Assembly: GCA_016125355.1 (NCBI GenBank)
Contig: WGLX01000010.1
Location: forward strand, 1-64,000
Origin: Actinomycetales bacterium
GTDB taxonomy: Bacteria > Actinomycetota > Actinomycetes > S36-B12
Reading direction: 5' to 3'
Length of the DNA: 64,000 nt
Position numbers and translations under genes: made by a program. The notes beneath the pieces were generated by a model. That model had not been told where the DNA came from and made no database searches. It saw only the letters and a list, made by a program, of their open reading frames with translations. Shown piece by piece: positions 52,884 through 60,670 of the stretch; position 1 is the first letter of the stretch; each line of letters opens with the position of its first letter.

Positions 52884-54487
52884 CCCGCTAGGTCGCGTCG
52901 GCGCCAGCCGACGAGTCCGAGTGCGGCGATAGCCGCGCCCACGACCAGGAGTCCGATCAGCGACCCTGCGGCGACCTGCTCGCCCGGCAGGGTCGGGCTG
53001 TGGGCGAACGGGGAGAGGCCGAGCACCCAGTCGGCCAGCTTCCACAGTGAGCCGAACTCCCCGAGAACGACGAAGACCGCGAGCAGGCCCCACGCTCCTG
53101 GGACCGCCCGCGGAAGCCAGCCGAACAGCGCGAGAACGAGCGCGGCCATCACCCACGCCGCAGGGATGTGGGCGACGGCCGCGCTCGTCATCCGCGCCAC
53201 CTGTCCGACCGGATCGCCCACCGAGACGCCGTGGCCGAGGCCGATCGCTGCGCCTCCGGCGATGAGCACGAGGCCGGTGGCCAGGAGCGCGAAGCCGAAG
53301 TCGGAGAGCGCCCACCGCATTCGCGTGGTCGCGGTGGAGAGAACGAGATCCGCATGGCCCGACGACTCCTCGGCGCGCAACCGGGCCACCGACGCGATGG
53401 CGTAGCCGCCCACGATGATCCCGAAGATCGATACCTCCGCGGCAAGGAAGGCGTCGACGATCATTTGCTTGCCACCGAGCAGCTCGAGGTACTGGCGCAT
53501 CTGAGGCGAGTCGAGCAGTCCCGACACGTTCTCGGCCACGCTGCCCAGCACGAAGCCCATGACGACCGCGGCCGCCAGCCACGCGACGAGCATCGCGCGC
53601 TGCAGGCGGACGGTCAGGCCGACCAGGCCGTCGATCCGACCCGTGGCGGGTCCCAGGCGATCGGGGATGAGGCCGGATCCGAGGTCGCGCCGGGACCGCA
53701 GGGCGAAGGCGACCGGCACGAGGATGGCGGTGGCGATCAACGGCAGGGCGGACACCCACCAGCGATCACCGGCGAACGGACGGATCTGCTGGCTCCAGCC
53801 GATGGGCGACAGCCAGGACAGCCAGCCGGGATCCCCATCCGCCAGGTCCCCGACGGCGCGGAGCGTGTACGCCAGCGCGATGGCGGCGAGGCCGAGCCCG
53901 ATGGCACCTCGATGGGAGACGGTGAGCTGTGCCGCGACCCCGGCCGCCACGCCGAACACGAGGGCGCTGAGCGCCCAGGCGAGGCCGAAGGCCGCCGACC
54001 CGGCTGCCGGCAGTCCAACGGCGAGGAGCCCGGCCGCCGTGAGCAGGCCGAGGGCCGCGCTGCCGAGCAGCGCGTAGAGGAGCGCCGCGGCGAGCGGCGC
54101 GCTGCGGCCGACGACGCCGGAGACCAGGAGCTCGAGGCGCCCGGACTCCTCCTCTGTCCGGGTATGCCGGACGATCAGGAAGACGAAGACGACGGAGATC
54201 AGCGCGGCTCCGAAGGCCGTCATCTTGATCAGGGACAGGGCACCCAGTGACGTCGGGTCGTACACCTTGCCGTAGAGCGCGACCAGGGCAGCGGTTGCGT
54301 TGATCGCGTCCGAAGCCTCGATGCGGCTCTGCGCGTCCGGGTAGAGGTCCTTTGTCGCCGCGACGGAGAACGACACCATCGCCACCAGGCCGATCACCCA
54401 GGCGGGCAGGATGATCCGGTCGCGACGCAGGGCGAAGCGCAGCATCGTCCACGTGCCGACGAAGGGGCCGGATCGGGTCCGGGACAT
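52880..54487 (-). CDS. ABC-2 type exporter permease
   Basis: 535 residues with about twelve hydrophobic segments in two six-helix halves (for example AAALLYALLGSAALGLLTAA and LLATGLVLIAGGAAIGLGHG). The soluble loop HTRTEEESGRLELLVSGVVG before the third helix, and its second-half counterpart RLRAEESSGHADLVLSTATT, mark the actinobacterial antibiotic-exporter permeases (tetronasin-type). It sits one base downstream of the ATPase gene on the same strand, forming a drug or lipid exporter with it. Confidence 0.88.
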   Translation of the reverse strand: MSRTRSGPFVGTWTMLRFALRRDRIILPAWVIGLVAMVSFSVAATKDLYPDAQSRIEASDAINATAALVALYGKVYDPTSLGALSLIKMTAFGAALISVVFVFLIVRHTRTEEESGRLELLVSGVVGRSAPLAAALLYALLGSAALGLLTAAGLLAVGLPAAGSAAFGLAWALSALVFGVAAGVAAQLTVSHRGAIGLGLAAIALAYTLRAVGDLADGDPGWLSWLSPIGWSQQIRPFAGDRWWVSALPLIATAILVPVAFALRSRRDLGSGLIPDRLGPATGRIDGLVGLTVRLQRAMLVAWLAAAVVMGFVLGSVAENVSGLLDSPQMRQYLELLGGKQMIVDAFLAAEVSIFGIIVGGYAIASVARLRAEESSGHADLVLSTATTRMRWALSDFGFALLATGLVLIAGGAAIGLGHGVSVGDPVGQVARMTSAAVAHIPAAWVMAALVLALFGWLPRAVPGAWGLLAVFVVLGEFGSLWKLADWVLGLSPFAHSPTLPGEQVAAGSLIGLLVVGAAIAALGLVGWRRRDLAG

Positions 54488-54488
54488 C

Positions 54489-55373
54489 TCAGCTCCGGGC
54501 GTAGTGCTGGAGGAAGAGGTCCTCCAGCGTCGGGGGGTGGCTCTCCAGGGTGAGGACCCCGGAGCCGGCGAGCGCCGCCACGAACCCCGGCATCGCGTCC
54601 GACTCGACCTGGGCGGTCACGCGGCCGTCCTCCATCACGAGGTCGTGGACTCCCGGCAGGTCCGCAAGCCCGTCGGCTCCACGCTCGATCGTCGCGGTCA
54701 CCGACGTGCGCGTGAGGTGACGCAGCTCGGCGAGCGTTCCCGACTCGACGATCCGGCCGTCGCGAATGATGCTCACGCGATCGCACAGGGCCTCGGCCTC
54801 GCTGAGGATGTGCGAGGACAGCAGGACCGTCCGTCCGTCGGCGCGGAGCTCGCGGACGCTCTCCCGGAAGGTGGACTCCATGATGGGGTCGAGTCCCGAG
54901 GTGGGCTCGTCGAGGACGTACAGCTCCACATCACTGGCAAGCGCGGCGATGAGGGCGACCTTCTGGCGGTTGCCCTTCGAGTACGAGCGGCCCTTCTTGC
55001 GGGGGTCGAGGTCGAATCTCTCGATGAACTCGTCACGACGACGCGGGTCGACGCCACCGCGCAGGCGACCCAGCAGGTCGATCACCTCGCCGCCACTGAG
55101 GTTCGGCCAGAGGGAGACGTCGCCGGGCACGTAGGCCAGCCTCCGGTGGAGGGCGGCCGTCTGCCGCCAGGGGTCCATGCCGAGCACGTCCATGCTGCCG
55201 GCCTGGGCGTGCAGAAGGCCGAGCAGGACCCGCAACGTCGTCGTCTTGCCGGCACCGTTCGGGCCGAGGAAGGCATGCACCTCGCCCTGGCGCACGGTGA
55301 GGTCCAGGCCGTCGAGGGCCGTTACCGGTCCGAAGCGCTTCACGACCCCGGTCAGCGTGATCACATCCGTCAC
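54489..55373 (-). CDS. ABC transporter ATPase, drug-export type
   Basis: 294 residues from GTG at 55373. Walker A GPNGAGKTTTLRVLLGLLHA, Q-loop region near YVPGDVSLWPNLSGG, signature SKGNRQKVALIAALA (a variant of LSGGQ), Walker B LYVLDEPTSGLDP and the switch His in LLSSHILSE. A C-terminal extension of about 75 residues is typical of the DrrA/CcmA group. It powers the neighbouring permease. The frame is open 33 codons upstream without coding character. Confidence 0.93.
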   Translation of the reverse strand: MTDVITLTGVVKRFGPVTALDGLDLTVRQGEVHAFLGPNGAGKTTTLRVLLGLLHAQAGSMDVLGMDPWRQTAALHRRLAYVPGDVSLWPNLSGGEVIDLLGRLRGGVDPRRRDEFIERFDLDPRKKGRSYSKGNRQKVALIAALASDVELYVLDEPTSGLDPIMESTFRESVRELRADGRTVLLSSHILSEAEALCDRVSIIRDGRIVESGTLAELRHLTRTSVTATIERGADGLADLPGVHDLVMEDGRVTAQVESDAMPGFVAALAGSGVLTLESHPPTLEDLFLQHYARS

Positions 55374-55452
55374 ACCCCGACGGTATTCCTCCGGGCATCC
55401 GGTGTCCTGCGTACCTCGCGAGTGGTCCGAAGGTGCCCTAGGGTGTCCCTCG

Positions 55453-56349
55453 ATGCACACTGACCACATCAATCACACCTTCCTCGACCCCGTACTGGCG
55501 GGCAACGAGGTGGACACCTACTACCACTTCGGCGTCGCGAGCGACGATCCGCTCCTCGAGGAGCTGCGACGGGTGCGGGCCATCATCCTCGGGGGCTCGG
55601 GGGAGCGCGCCCGCGCCTTCGCCGAGGAGTGGAGTCGCCGCAACGGCGGGGCCCCGATCGTCGACTTCCCCAAGGAGGACCGGTTCGTCACCCGCTACAC
55701 GGCGGGCGTCCTTTTCGCCTCGCACGGCATGGGCATGGCCAGTGCATCGATCGCGCTGCAGGAACTCATGCGGATGGTCTTCTTCCTCAAGAGGGGCGAC
55801 CTGGCGGAGATGGCCCGCGTGGCGTGGATGCGCGTCGGCACGAGCGGGGGAGTGGGCCTTCCACCCGGCACCGTGGTGGTGTCCACCGAGGGGCTCATGG
55901 CGGATCTGAAGCCCTATCGCCTCCTCCAAGGGGGCCACGGGGAGTACTGGTTCGACGGCACATTCCCGAGGGACATGGTCGAGGACCTGATGGCTGCGGC
56001 CGAAGCCGCAGGCGTGCCTGCGATGCCCGGCAAGACCGTCGCCGCGAACGACTTCTTCCTCGAGCAGTTCCGGCTTGATGGGGCCATCTCGATGGAGACG
56101 CCGGACAGCAAGATGGCGTGGCTGAGGTGGCTGGATGAGAACGGGGTGCGCAACATCGAGATGGAGGGCGCCATGGTCGCCGGATATCTCAACTACTGGG
56201 GCTTCCCTCGGTTCGGGATGATCTGCGTGACGATCGTGAACCGGCTCGTCGGTGATCAGGTCACCTTCACGCCGGAAGAGTTGCACGGGTTCACCGAGCG
56301 GGAGGGCGAACTCCTCTTCACCTTCCTCAGAAGGGAACTGAACCGCTGA
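55453..56349 (+). CDS. Uridine phosphorylase (NP-I family)
   Basis: 298 residues from ATG at 55453. VDTYYHFGVASDD, the Gly-rich phosphate loop AIILGGSGERARAFAEEW, ASHGMGMASASIALQEL, VGTSGGVGLPPGTVVVSTEG and the ribose-binding IEMEGAMVAGYL fit the uridine phosphorylase branch that resembles animal UPP1 more than Escherichia coli Udp. It splits uridine to uracil and ribose 1-phosphate. It overlaps the convergent HNH gene by 23 bp. Confidence 0.87.
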   Translation: MHTDHINHTFLDPVLAGNEVDTYYHFGVASDDPLLEELRRVRAIILGGSGERARAFAEEWSRRNGGAPIVDFPKEDRFVTRYTAGVLFASHGMGMASASIALQELMRMVFFLKRGDLAEMARVAWMRVGTSGGVGLPPGTVVVSTEGLMADLKPYRLLQGGHGEYWFDGTFPRDMVEDLMAAAEAAGVPAMPGKTVAANDFFLEQFRLDGAISMETPDSKMAWLRWLDENGVRNIEMEGAMVAGYLNYWGFPRFGMICVTIVNRLVGDQVTFTPEELHGFTEREGELLFTFLRRELNR

Positions 56350-57862
56350 CGGGTGCCGCAGACACCTGGGCCACCGGGTCGGGTGGCCGCGGGTCGGGTG
56401 GTTCGTGGTGGTAGACGCGGCCGAGGGGTGATCGCCAGGTGCAGGCACCCGATCGTCGGCTCGTGGTGATGTGCCAGCCGCCGTGAGTCTTGAGTTGGTG
56501 ACTCGGCCGTGGTGAGTACCACGGCCTGCGAGGTTGCTTGCACAGCGGTCCGAGGCTCTCCAGATCCGTGCCACCACCGCTGTCGTACGGCACGGCGTGG
56601 TCGATCTCGCAGTTCTCGGCGGGTCGGGTGCAGCCGGGGAACCGGCAGGTCCCGTCCCGCAGCGCGAGCAGGTGGCGCTGGAGATCCGAGATCGCGTACC
56701 GGGCGCGGCCGGCGTCGATGATGCAGCCCGCGGCGTCGGTGACCAGCTTGCGCAGCGTCGAGGACGGATCCGCGTCGGCGAGGAGGTCGCGGATGGTGTC
56801 CGCGGTCACCGGCTCCCCCGCGATCGACCCGCCCGCAGCAGCCGGGTCGGTGCCGGTCAGCGTGGAGAGCGGGACGAGCACGCTCACCGACGCCCGCACC
56901 TTCGCCTCGGTGACGGGTCCGGTGATCGTGGCCACCGAACCCGGATCACCCAGGACCAGGGTCGTGAACGCCGCCACGCGGCGCTGCCCGGCGGTGATGC
57001 ACCCGTCCGCGGTCTCGAACCGCGGATCCTTCGCCAGGGTCGTGATGGCGTCCATCACGGCCACTCCATGCGCGAGCGGGAGCACGGCAGTGACCTCGCA
57101 CGACCCGTTCTCGGTCGGCGTCAGCCACACCCCGTGCTCCCGCTTCGCCGCATCCTGGCGCCGCTCATCGGCACCCCGCGGGTCCGCGGCCAGCACCAGC
57201 GTCCTGGTCTTGCGGGCCGCCTGCCGGGCCGTATGGGTCTCGGCGTACGGGATCACGATCGCGAGGATCCGCGCGCACTGCGCGGCGTACTCCGCAACCC
57301 GGTCCCCGTCGCCGGCCAACGGCAGGCGGGTCAACTCCCGCGCGATCGCGGACACGTGCCCCGCCGACAGCGACCCCGCCTCCAGAGCGTCGCGCAGCGG
57401 CCGCATCGGCCCGGCCAGGTCGGCGGCATGCTCCAGCTGGATGTCCATCGCCCGGGGACTCAGCCGCAGCGCGGCCGCGAGCTCCGCCGAGGCGAGCATC
57501 TCCGCCGTGACGAACCCCGACGCGGACTCCGCGCGGGCGGCCTTCTCCGCCTCGAAGTGCCCGACCAACCGCTCCTGCACCCCAGCGAGTGCTCGCGCCT
57601 CGAACCCAGCGACGAATGCCGACACCCTCTTGACCTGCTGGGCGAAGGTCACCGTCTCATCCGCGGACAGCCCGGCCGGGTCAACCTGCAGCAGGTTCGC
57701 CAACTGACCCACGCCCGCCGGCCCGCACACCGACGTCGCCAGGGCATCGCTATCGGTCCAGGGCTCCTCCGGCAGGTCGTCGAGCTCCTCGTCCAGCCAC
57801 GCTGGAGCCTCCGCGACCGGCGGCGGCCAGTCCGCGAGGAAGTAATCGGGGAGTTCGAACAT
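56327..57862 (-). CDS. DUF222/HNH protein (13E12-like) with an altered HNH motif
   Basis: 511 residues from the ATG at 57862, which lies inside a LexA box. The N-terminal 300 residues are the DUF222 helical domain (LSPRAMDIQLEHAADLAGPM, then GSLSAGHVSAIARELTRLPL). The C-terminal HNH region has CRFPGCTRPAENCEIDHAVP, then DLESLGPLCKQ. The Asn expected before LGPLC is Ser, and the HH pair expected after CKQ is interrupted by PRRPWYSPRPS before HQLKTHGGW, so nuclease activity is doubtful. Genes of this family are multicopy in mycobacteria, and several are in the SOS regulon. The start could also lie further up (ATG 57910). Confidence 0.87.
   Translation of the reverse strand: MFELPDYFLADWPPPVAEAPAWLDEELDDLPEEPWTDSDALATSVCGPAGVGQLANLLQVDPAGLSADETVTFAQQVKRVSAFVAGFEARALAGVQERLVGHFEAEKAARAESASGFVTAEMLASAELAAALRLSPRAMDIQLEHAADLAGPMRPLRDALEAGSLSAGHVSAIARELTRLPLAGDGDRVAEYAAQCARILAIVIPYAETHTARQAARKTRTLVLAADPRGADERRQDAAKREHGVWLTPTENGSCEVTAVLPLAHGVAVMDAITTLAKDPRFETADGCITAGQRRVAAFTTLVLGDPGSVATITGPVTEAKVRASVSVLVPLSTLTGTDPAAAGGSIAGEPVTADTIRDLLADADPSSTLRKLVTDAAGCIIDAGRARYAISDLQRHLLALRDGTCRFPGCTRPAENCEIDHAVPYDSGGGTDLESLGPLCKQPRRPWYSPRPSHQLKTHGGWHITTSRRSGACTWRSPLGRVYHHEPPDPRPPDPVAQVSAAPVSGSVPF
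56505..56526. repeat. Perfect 9-bp hairpin inside the HNH motif
   Basis: ggccgtggt, loop gagt, accacggcc. It lies exactly where the HNH coding sequence has about 10 extra codons compared with the family. Confidence 0.6.
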
Positions 57863-57870
57863 GTGTTCGA
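57855..57870. promoter_or_regulatory. LexA (SOS) box over the start codon of the DUF222/HNH gene
   Basis: TCGAAC ATGT GTTCGA, a perfect palindrome that fits the actinobacterial/Bacillus-type consensus (TCGAAC, RNRY, GTTCGA) at every position. It covers the ATG of the HNH gene on the minus strand. Confidence 0.85.
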
Positions 57871-57962
57871 TTCTAGTCGAGCGACACCCCCGACGCAACC
57901 GCGAATCCACAAGAAATCGTTGCTATGACAGGGGAATCCGCAACGGGAGGCCCAGTTCGTCC

Positions 57963-58814
57963 TCAGTAGCCGAAGGGCTGGCGAGGTCCGTCGACGGGGG
58001 CGCCACGGCTGGTCGCCAGCGCCTGGTTCAGGCCGTGGATCACGGAGTACTGGTCGTAGCCCACGGTGATCATGCGGAAGCCTCGCTCCGTCCAGCGCCG
58101 GGCGAGCCGCTCGTCTGCATGGATCGCAGGAACGATGTCGTGGCGCCTGCAGGCGTCCAGGATCCGGTCGATGGCCGCCATGAACTCGGGAGCGTCATTG
58201 TCGGGACGAGGCGGCAGTCCCAGGGTGAGGGACAGATCCACAGGGCCGACATAGACGCCGTCGATGCCGGGAACGGACAGGATCTCCTCGAGGTTGGCCA
58301 AGGCCTGGACCGTCTCGATCATGACGAGGCAGGTGACGGTCGCGTTCGCGACGCGCGCGTAGTCGTCGCTGTAACGGCTGATGGCGGCGACCGGTCCGTA
58401 GCTCCGATCGCCCTCGGGTGGGTAGCGGCAGGCTGCCACCGCGGCTCGGGCATCGTCGGCGGTGTTGACCATCGGAATGATCACTGCCAGGGCTCCTGCG
58501 TCCAGGGCGCGACCGATGGTCATGGCGTGGTTGGTGGCGACCCGCGCCACGGGGATCGCGCCCGCGGCCTCGGCGGCCTGCATCATGGCCAGGGCCTCGG
58601 GCTCGGACGCGATGCCGTGCTGGAGGTCGACGACGACGTAGTCGTAGCCCATGCGAGCGGCTGCCTCAGCAGTCATGGGTTCACGAAGGAACATCCAGGC
58701 GCCCAGCACAGGGCGCTCCTGCCAGCGATCACGCAGCGAGGGAATCGGCACGGAGCCATGCTTGCGCACGATGTGGTCCTCCCACGCGTCGGCTCCCGTC
58801 ATGCGGAACGCCAA
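57963..58814 (-). CDS. HpcH/HpaI-family aldolase
   Basis: 283 residues. The class II pyruvate aldolase pattern: MGYDYVVVDLQHGIASEPEA (metal/base His), IPVARVATNHAMTIGRALDA, CLVMIETVQALANLEEIL (metal Glu) and PGIDGVYVGPVDLSLTLGL (metal Asp). These enzymes cleave 2-keto-3-deoxy or 4-hydroxy-2-keto acids to pyruvate and an aldehyde. The first 35 residues are an N-terminal extension before the usual start; ATG at 58799 is an alternative. It is divergent from the GNAT gene by 30 bp. Confidence 0.88.
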   Translation of the reverse strand: MAFRMTGADAWEDHIVRKHGSVPIPSLRDRWQERPVLGAWMFLREPMTAEAAARMGYDYVVVDLQHGIASEPEALAMMQAAEAAGAIPVARVATNHAMTIGRALDAGALAVIIPMVNTADDARAAVAACRYPPEGDRSYGPVAAISRYSDDYARVANATVTCLVMIETVQALANLEEILSVPGIDGVYVGPVDLSLTLGLPPRPDNDAPEFMAAIDRILDACRRHDIVPAIHADERLARRWTERGFRMITVGYDQYSVIHGLNQALATSRGAPVDGPRQPFGY

Positions 58815-58843
58815 TTACTCCGTCGGGCGGCTAGCCTCGGTGC

Positions 58844-59419
58844 GTGGGCGACTTCATAGTTCGCGACCTGTCGGCGGAGACCTGGCCCGCCTTCGCGGAC
58901 ATCGTCGAGCGCCACAACGGGGTGTGGGGCGGCTGCTGGTGCATGGCCTTCCATCCTGAGGGGGTTGGCAAGGGACACACGCCCGCGGGCAACCGGGAGG
59001 CGAAGCACGAGCGGGTGCTGGCCGGAACGACGCACTCTGCCCTGGTCATGGATGGCGACACGTGCGTCGGCTGGTGCCAGTTCGGGTCGCCCACGGAGTT
59101 GCCGCGCGTCAAGAGCAGGCGGAAGTACGAAGCTGGACTGGAGGATCCGCCGGACTGGCGGATCACCTGCTTCTTCGTCGACCGCAGGAGACGCGGCGAG
59201 GGGATCGCGTCTGCGGCGCTGGCCGGCGCCCTCGCCTCGATTGCCACGGCCGGCGGCGGTGTGGTCGAGGGGTACCCCGAGGAGACCGAGGGATTCGCGG
59301 TGCAGGGCTCGCACCTGCACACCGGAACCGTGGGCATGTTCCTCGATGTCGGCTTCGTCAGGCAGAGGCAGATCTCTCCTCGCCGGTGGGTGATGGCGCG
59401 GTCGGTCGCTCCGGCCTAG
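58844..59419 (+). CDS. GNAT-family acetyltransferase
   Basis: 191 residues from GTG. The acetyl-CoA loop is FFVDRRRRGEGIASAALAGA (the RRxGxGxA motif), followed by a strand GGGVVEGYPEE and a C-terminal TVGMFLDVGFVRQRQ, the typical last strand. The first 60 residues have an unusual Trp/Cys cluster (NGVWGGCWCMAFH), known in a GNAT subgroup of unknown substrate. It overlaps the convergent gene by 4 bp. Confidence 0.85.
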   Translation: MGDFIVRDLSAETWPAFADIVERHNGVWGGCWCMAFHPEGVGKGHTPAGNREAKHERVLAGTTHSALVMDGDTCVGWCQFGSPTELPRVKSRRKYEAGLEDPPDWRITCFFVDRRRRGEGIASAALAGALASIATAGGGVVEGYPEETEGFAVQGSHLHTGTVGMFLDVGFVRQRQISPRRWVMARSVAPA

Positions 59420-60483
59420 GCCTGCCTCAGCTCGTCGATCCGGGCCAGGAGCGGTTCCCGGTTGTGCATGCCGCGCTGCCGGACGCCGGCCTCGATGTCG
59501 AGGGCGAACTCGACGACTGCTTGGTTGACCGGGGCGGGCTCCCCGTGACGCCTCAGCATCTCGACGACCAAGCCGTTGATGTCGTTGACCTCTGCATGTC
59601 GACCCTTCATCCAGTCCTGCAGGATCGTCGACCGCGACTCGGGCAGGACGTAGTTGGCGCACAGCTCGTCCAGGATCGTGGGCATGAAGGTGGCCGGATC
59701 GGATGCAGCGTCGCCCTCCATGCCGAAGATCGCCCGCACCGTGATGTCCTCGAGCTCGGCGACCCTGAGTGCCTCGTCTCCGGCGTCGGTCATCACCTCG
59801 CGCATTCCGGGCACACGAGCGCACTCGACGATGGACGTGTCGAGCACTGCTGATGGCAGCAGCTCGCCGGCATTGAGGACCAGCTTCATCCACTTCGGCG
59901 ACGTGATGTCGTCGACCTCCTCGACATCGCCTGCATGTCGGAGGAGTGAGGCGACCACGGGAATGTGGTGCCGGGACTCGGCGCGGGGTGCTCCTACCGC
60001 GAACCACGTCCTGCTCCGGTCGGACTGGCGCTCCACGTGCCCGGGCTCGTACATGGCCGCCGTGAGCTCGATGACGGCAGCGACGGCTCGATCCGCGCCC
60101 ATGACATCGACGATGACGTCACCGGTCATCCCGTTCTGGACTCCCGCGACGACGCCGTCGGGTGCGACATGTGGCTTGATCAGCTCGACTGCCCAACGCG
60201 TGTCGTAGGCCTTGACCAGGAGGAGCACGACATCGAAGGGTCGGGTGATCGTGGCCACCTCGCACAGGTGCAGGATCGGCACCCGGACGGTGCGCACGTC
60301 GCCTCTCATGTCCACGATGACGCCGTGGTCGCGGATGGATTGCACGTTGTCGGGCCACTGGTCGATGAACGTCACGTCCAGCCCGGCATCGACGAGATCC
60401 GCACCGATTCCCGAGCCGTTGGCCCCCGTGCCGAGGACGGCGATGCGCAGGTCGGTCAGGTCACGTGAACTCATCGGCTGCAT
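59416..60483 (-). CDS. Ketopantoate-reductase-like (ApbA/PanE) dehydrogenase
   Basis: 355 residues. NAD(P) motif LRIAVLGTGANGSGIGADLV, then VLLLVKAYDTRWAVE and GVQNGMTGDVIVDVMG; the catalytic Lys is likely in SPKWMKLVLNAGE, and the C-terminal helical domain has GRHAEVNDINGLVVEMLRRH. Longer than typical PanE (about 300), and the usual Ser/Asn details differ, so the substrate may be another 2-keto acid. Next to an aldolase of keto acids, a shared pathway is possible but not shown. Confidence 0.8.
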   Translation of the reverse strand: MQPMSSRDLTDLRIAVLGTGANGSGIGADLVDAGLDVTFIDQWPDNVQSIRDHGVIVDMRGDVRTVRVPILHLCEVATITRPFDVVLLLVKAYDTRWAVELIKPHVAPDGVVAGVQNGMTGDVIVDVMGADRAVAAVIELTAAMYEPGHVERQSDRSRTWFAVGAPRAESRHHIPVVASLLRHAGDVEEVDDITSPKWMKLVLNAGELLPSAVLDTSIVECARVPGMREVMTDAGDEALRVAELEDITVRAIFGMEGDAASDPATFMPTILDELCANYVLPESRSTILQDWMKGRHAEVNDINGLVVEMLRRHGEPAPVNQAVVEFALDIEAGVRQRGMHNREPLLARIDELRQA

Positions 60484-60538
60484 CCCGGCACGATAGCGAG
60501 CAGGGAGACGGCCTCGGGAACGAGCCTGGAAGCCACAA

Positions 60539-60563
60539 GAACCCCTTGGATTCCAAGGGGTTC
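60539..60563 (-). terminator. Hairpin behind tRNA-Val
   Basis: The arms gaaccccttgg and ccaaggggttc (11 bp, perfect) have a 3-nt loop, 6 bases after the tRNA 3' end on the minus strand. Only a short, mixed T tract follows, so it is a moderate terminator candidate. Confidence 0.6.
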
Positions 60564-60568
60564 GAGAG

Positions 60569-60641
60569 TGGGCGATACAGGAATCGAACCTGTGACCTCT
60601 TCCGTGTCAAGGAAGCGCGCTAGCCCCTGCGCCAATCGCCC
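60569..60641 (-). tRNA. tRNA-Val (anticodon GAC)
   Basis: On the minus strand the acceptor GGGCGAT pairs with ATCGCCC. The anticodon stem CTTCC/GGAAG encloses TTGACAC, giving GAC. The T arm contains GGTTCGATTCC. The discriminator is A and CCA is not encoded. Confidence 0.95.
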
Positions 60642-60670
60642 GTGGGGGTCCTTTTCGGGACTGCGACAGA

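Noticed and set aside
53168..54250. A 360-codon + strand frame antisense to the ABC permease
   Set aside because: Charged, repetitive composition (Arg, Gly, Glu) and no start signal; the permease on the other strand has regular membrane helices.
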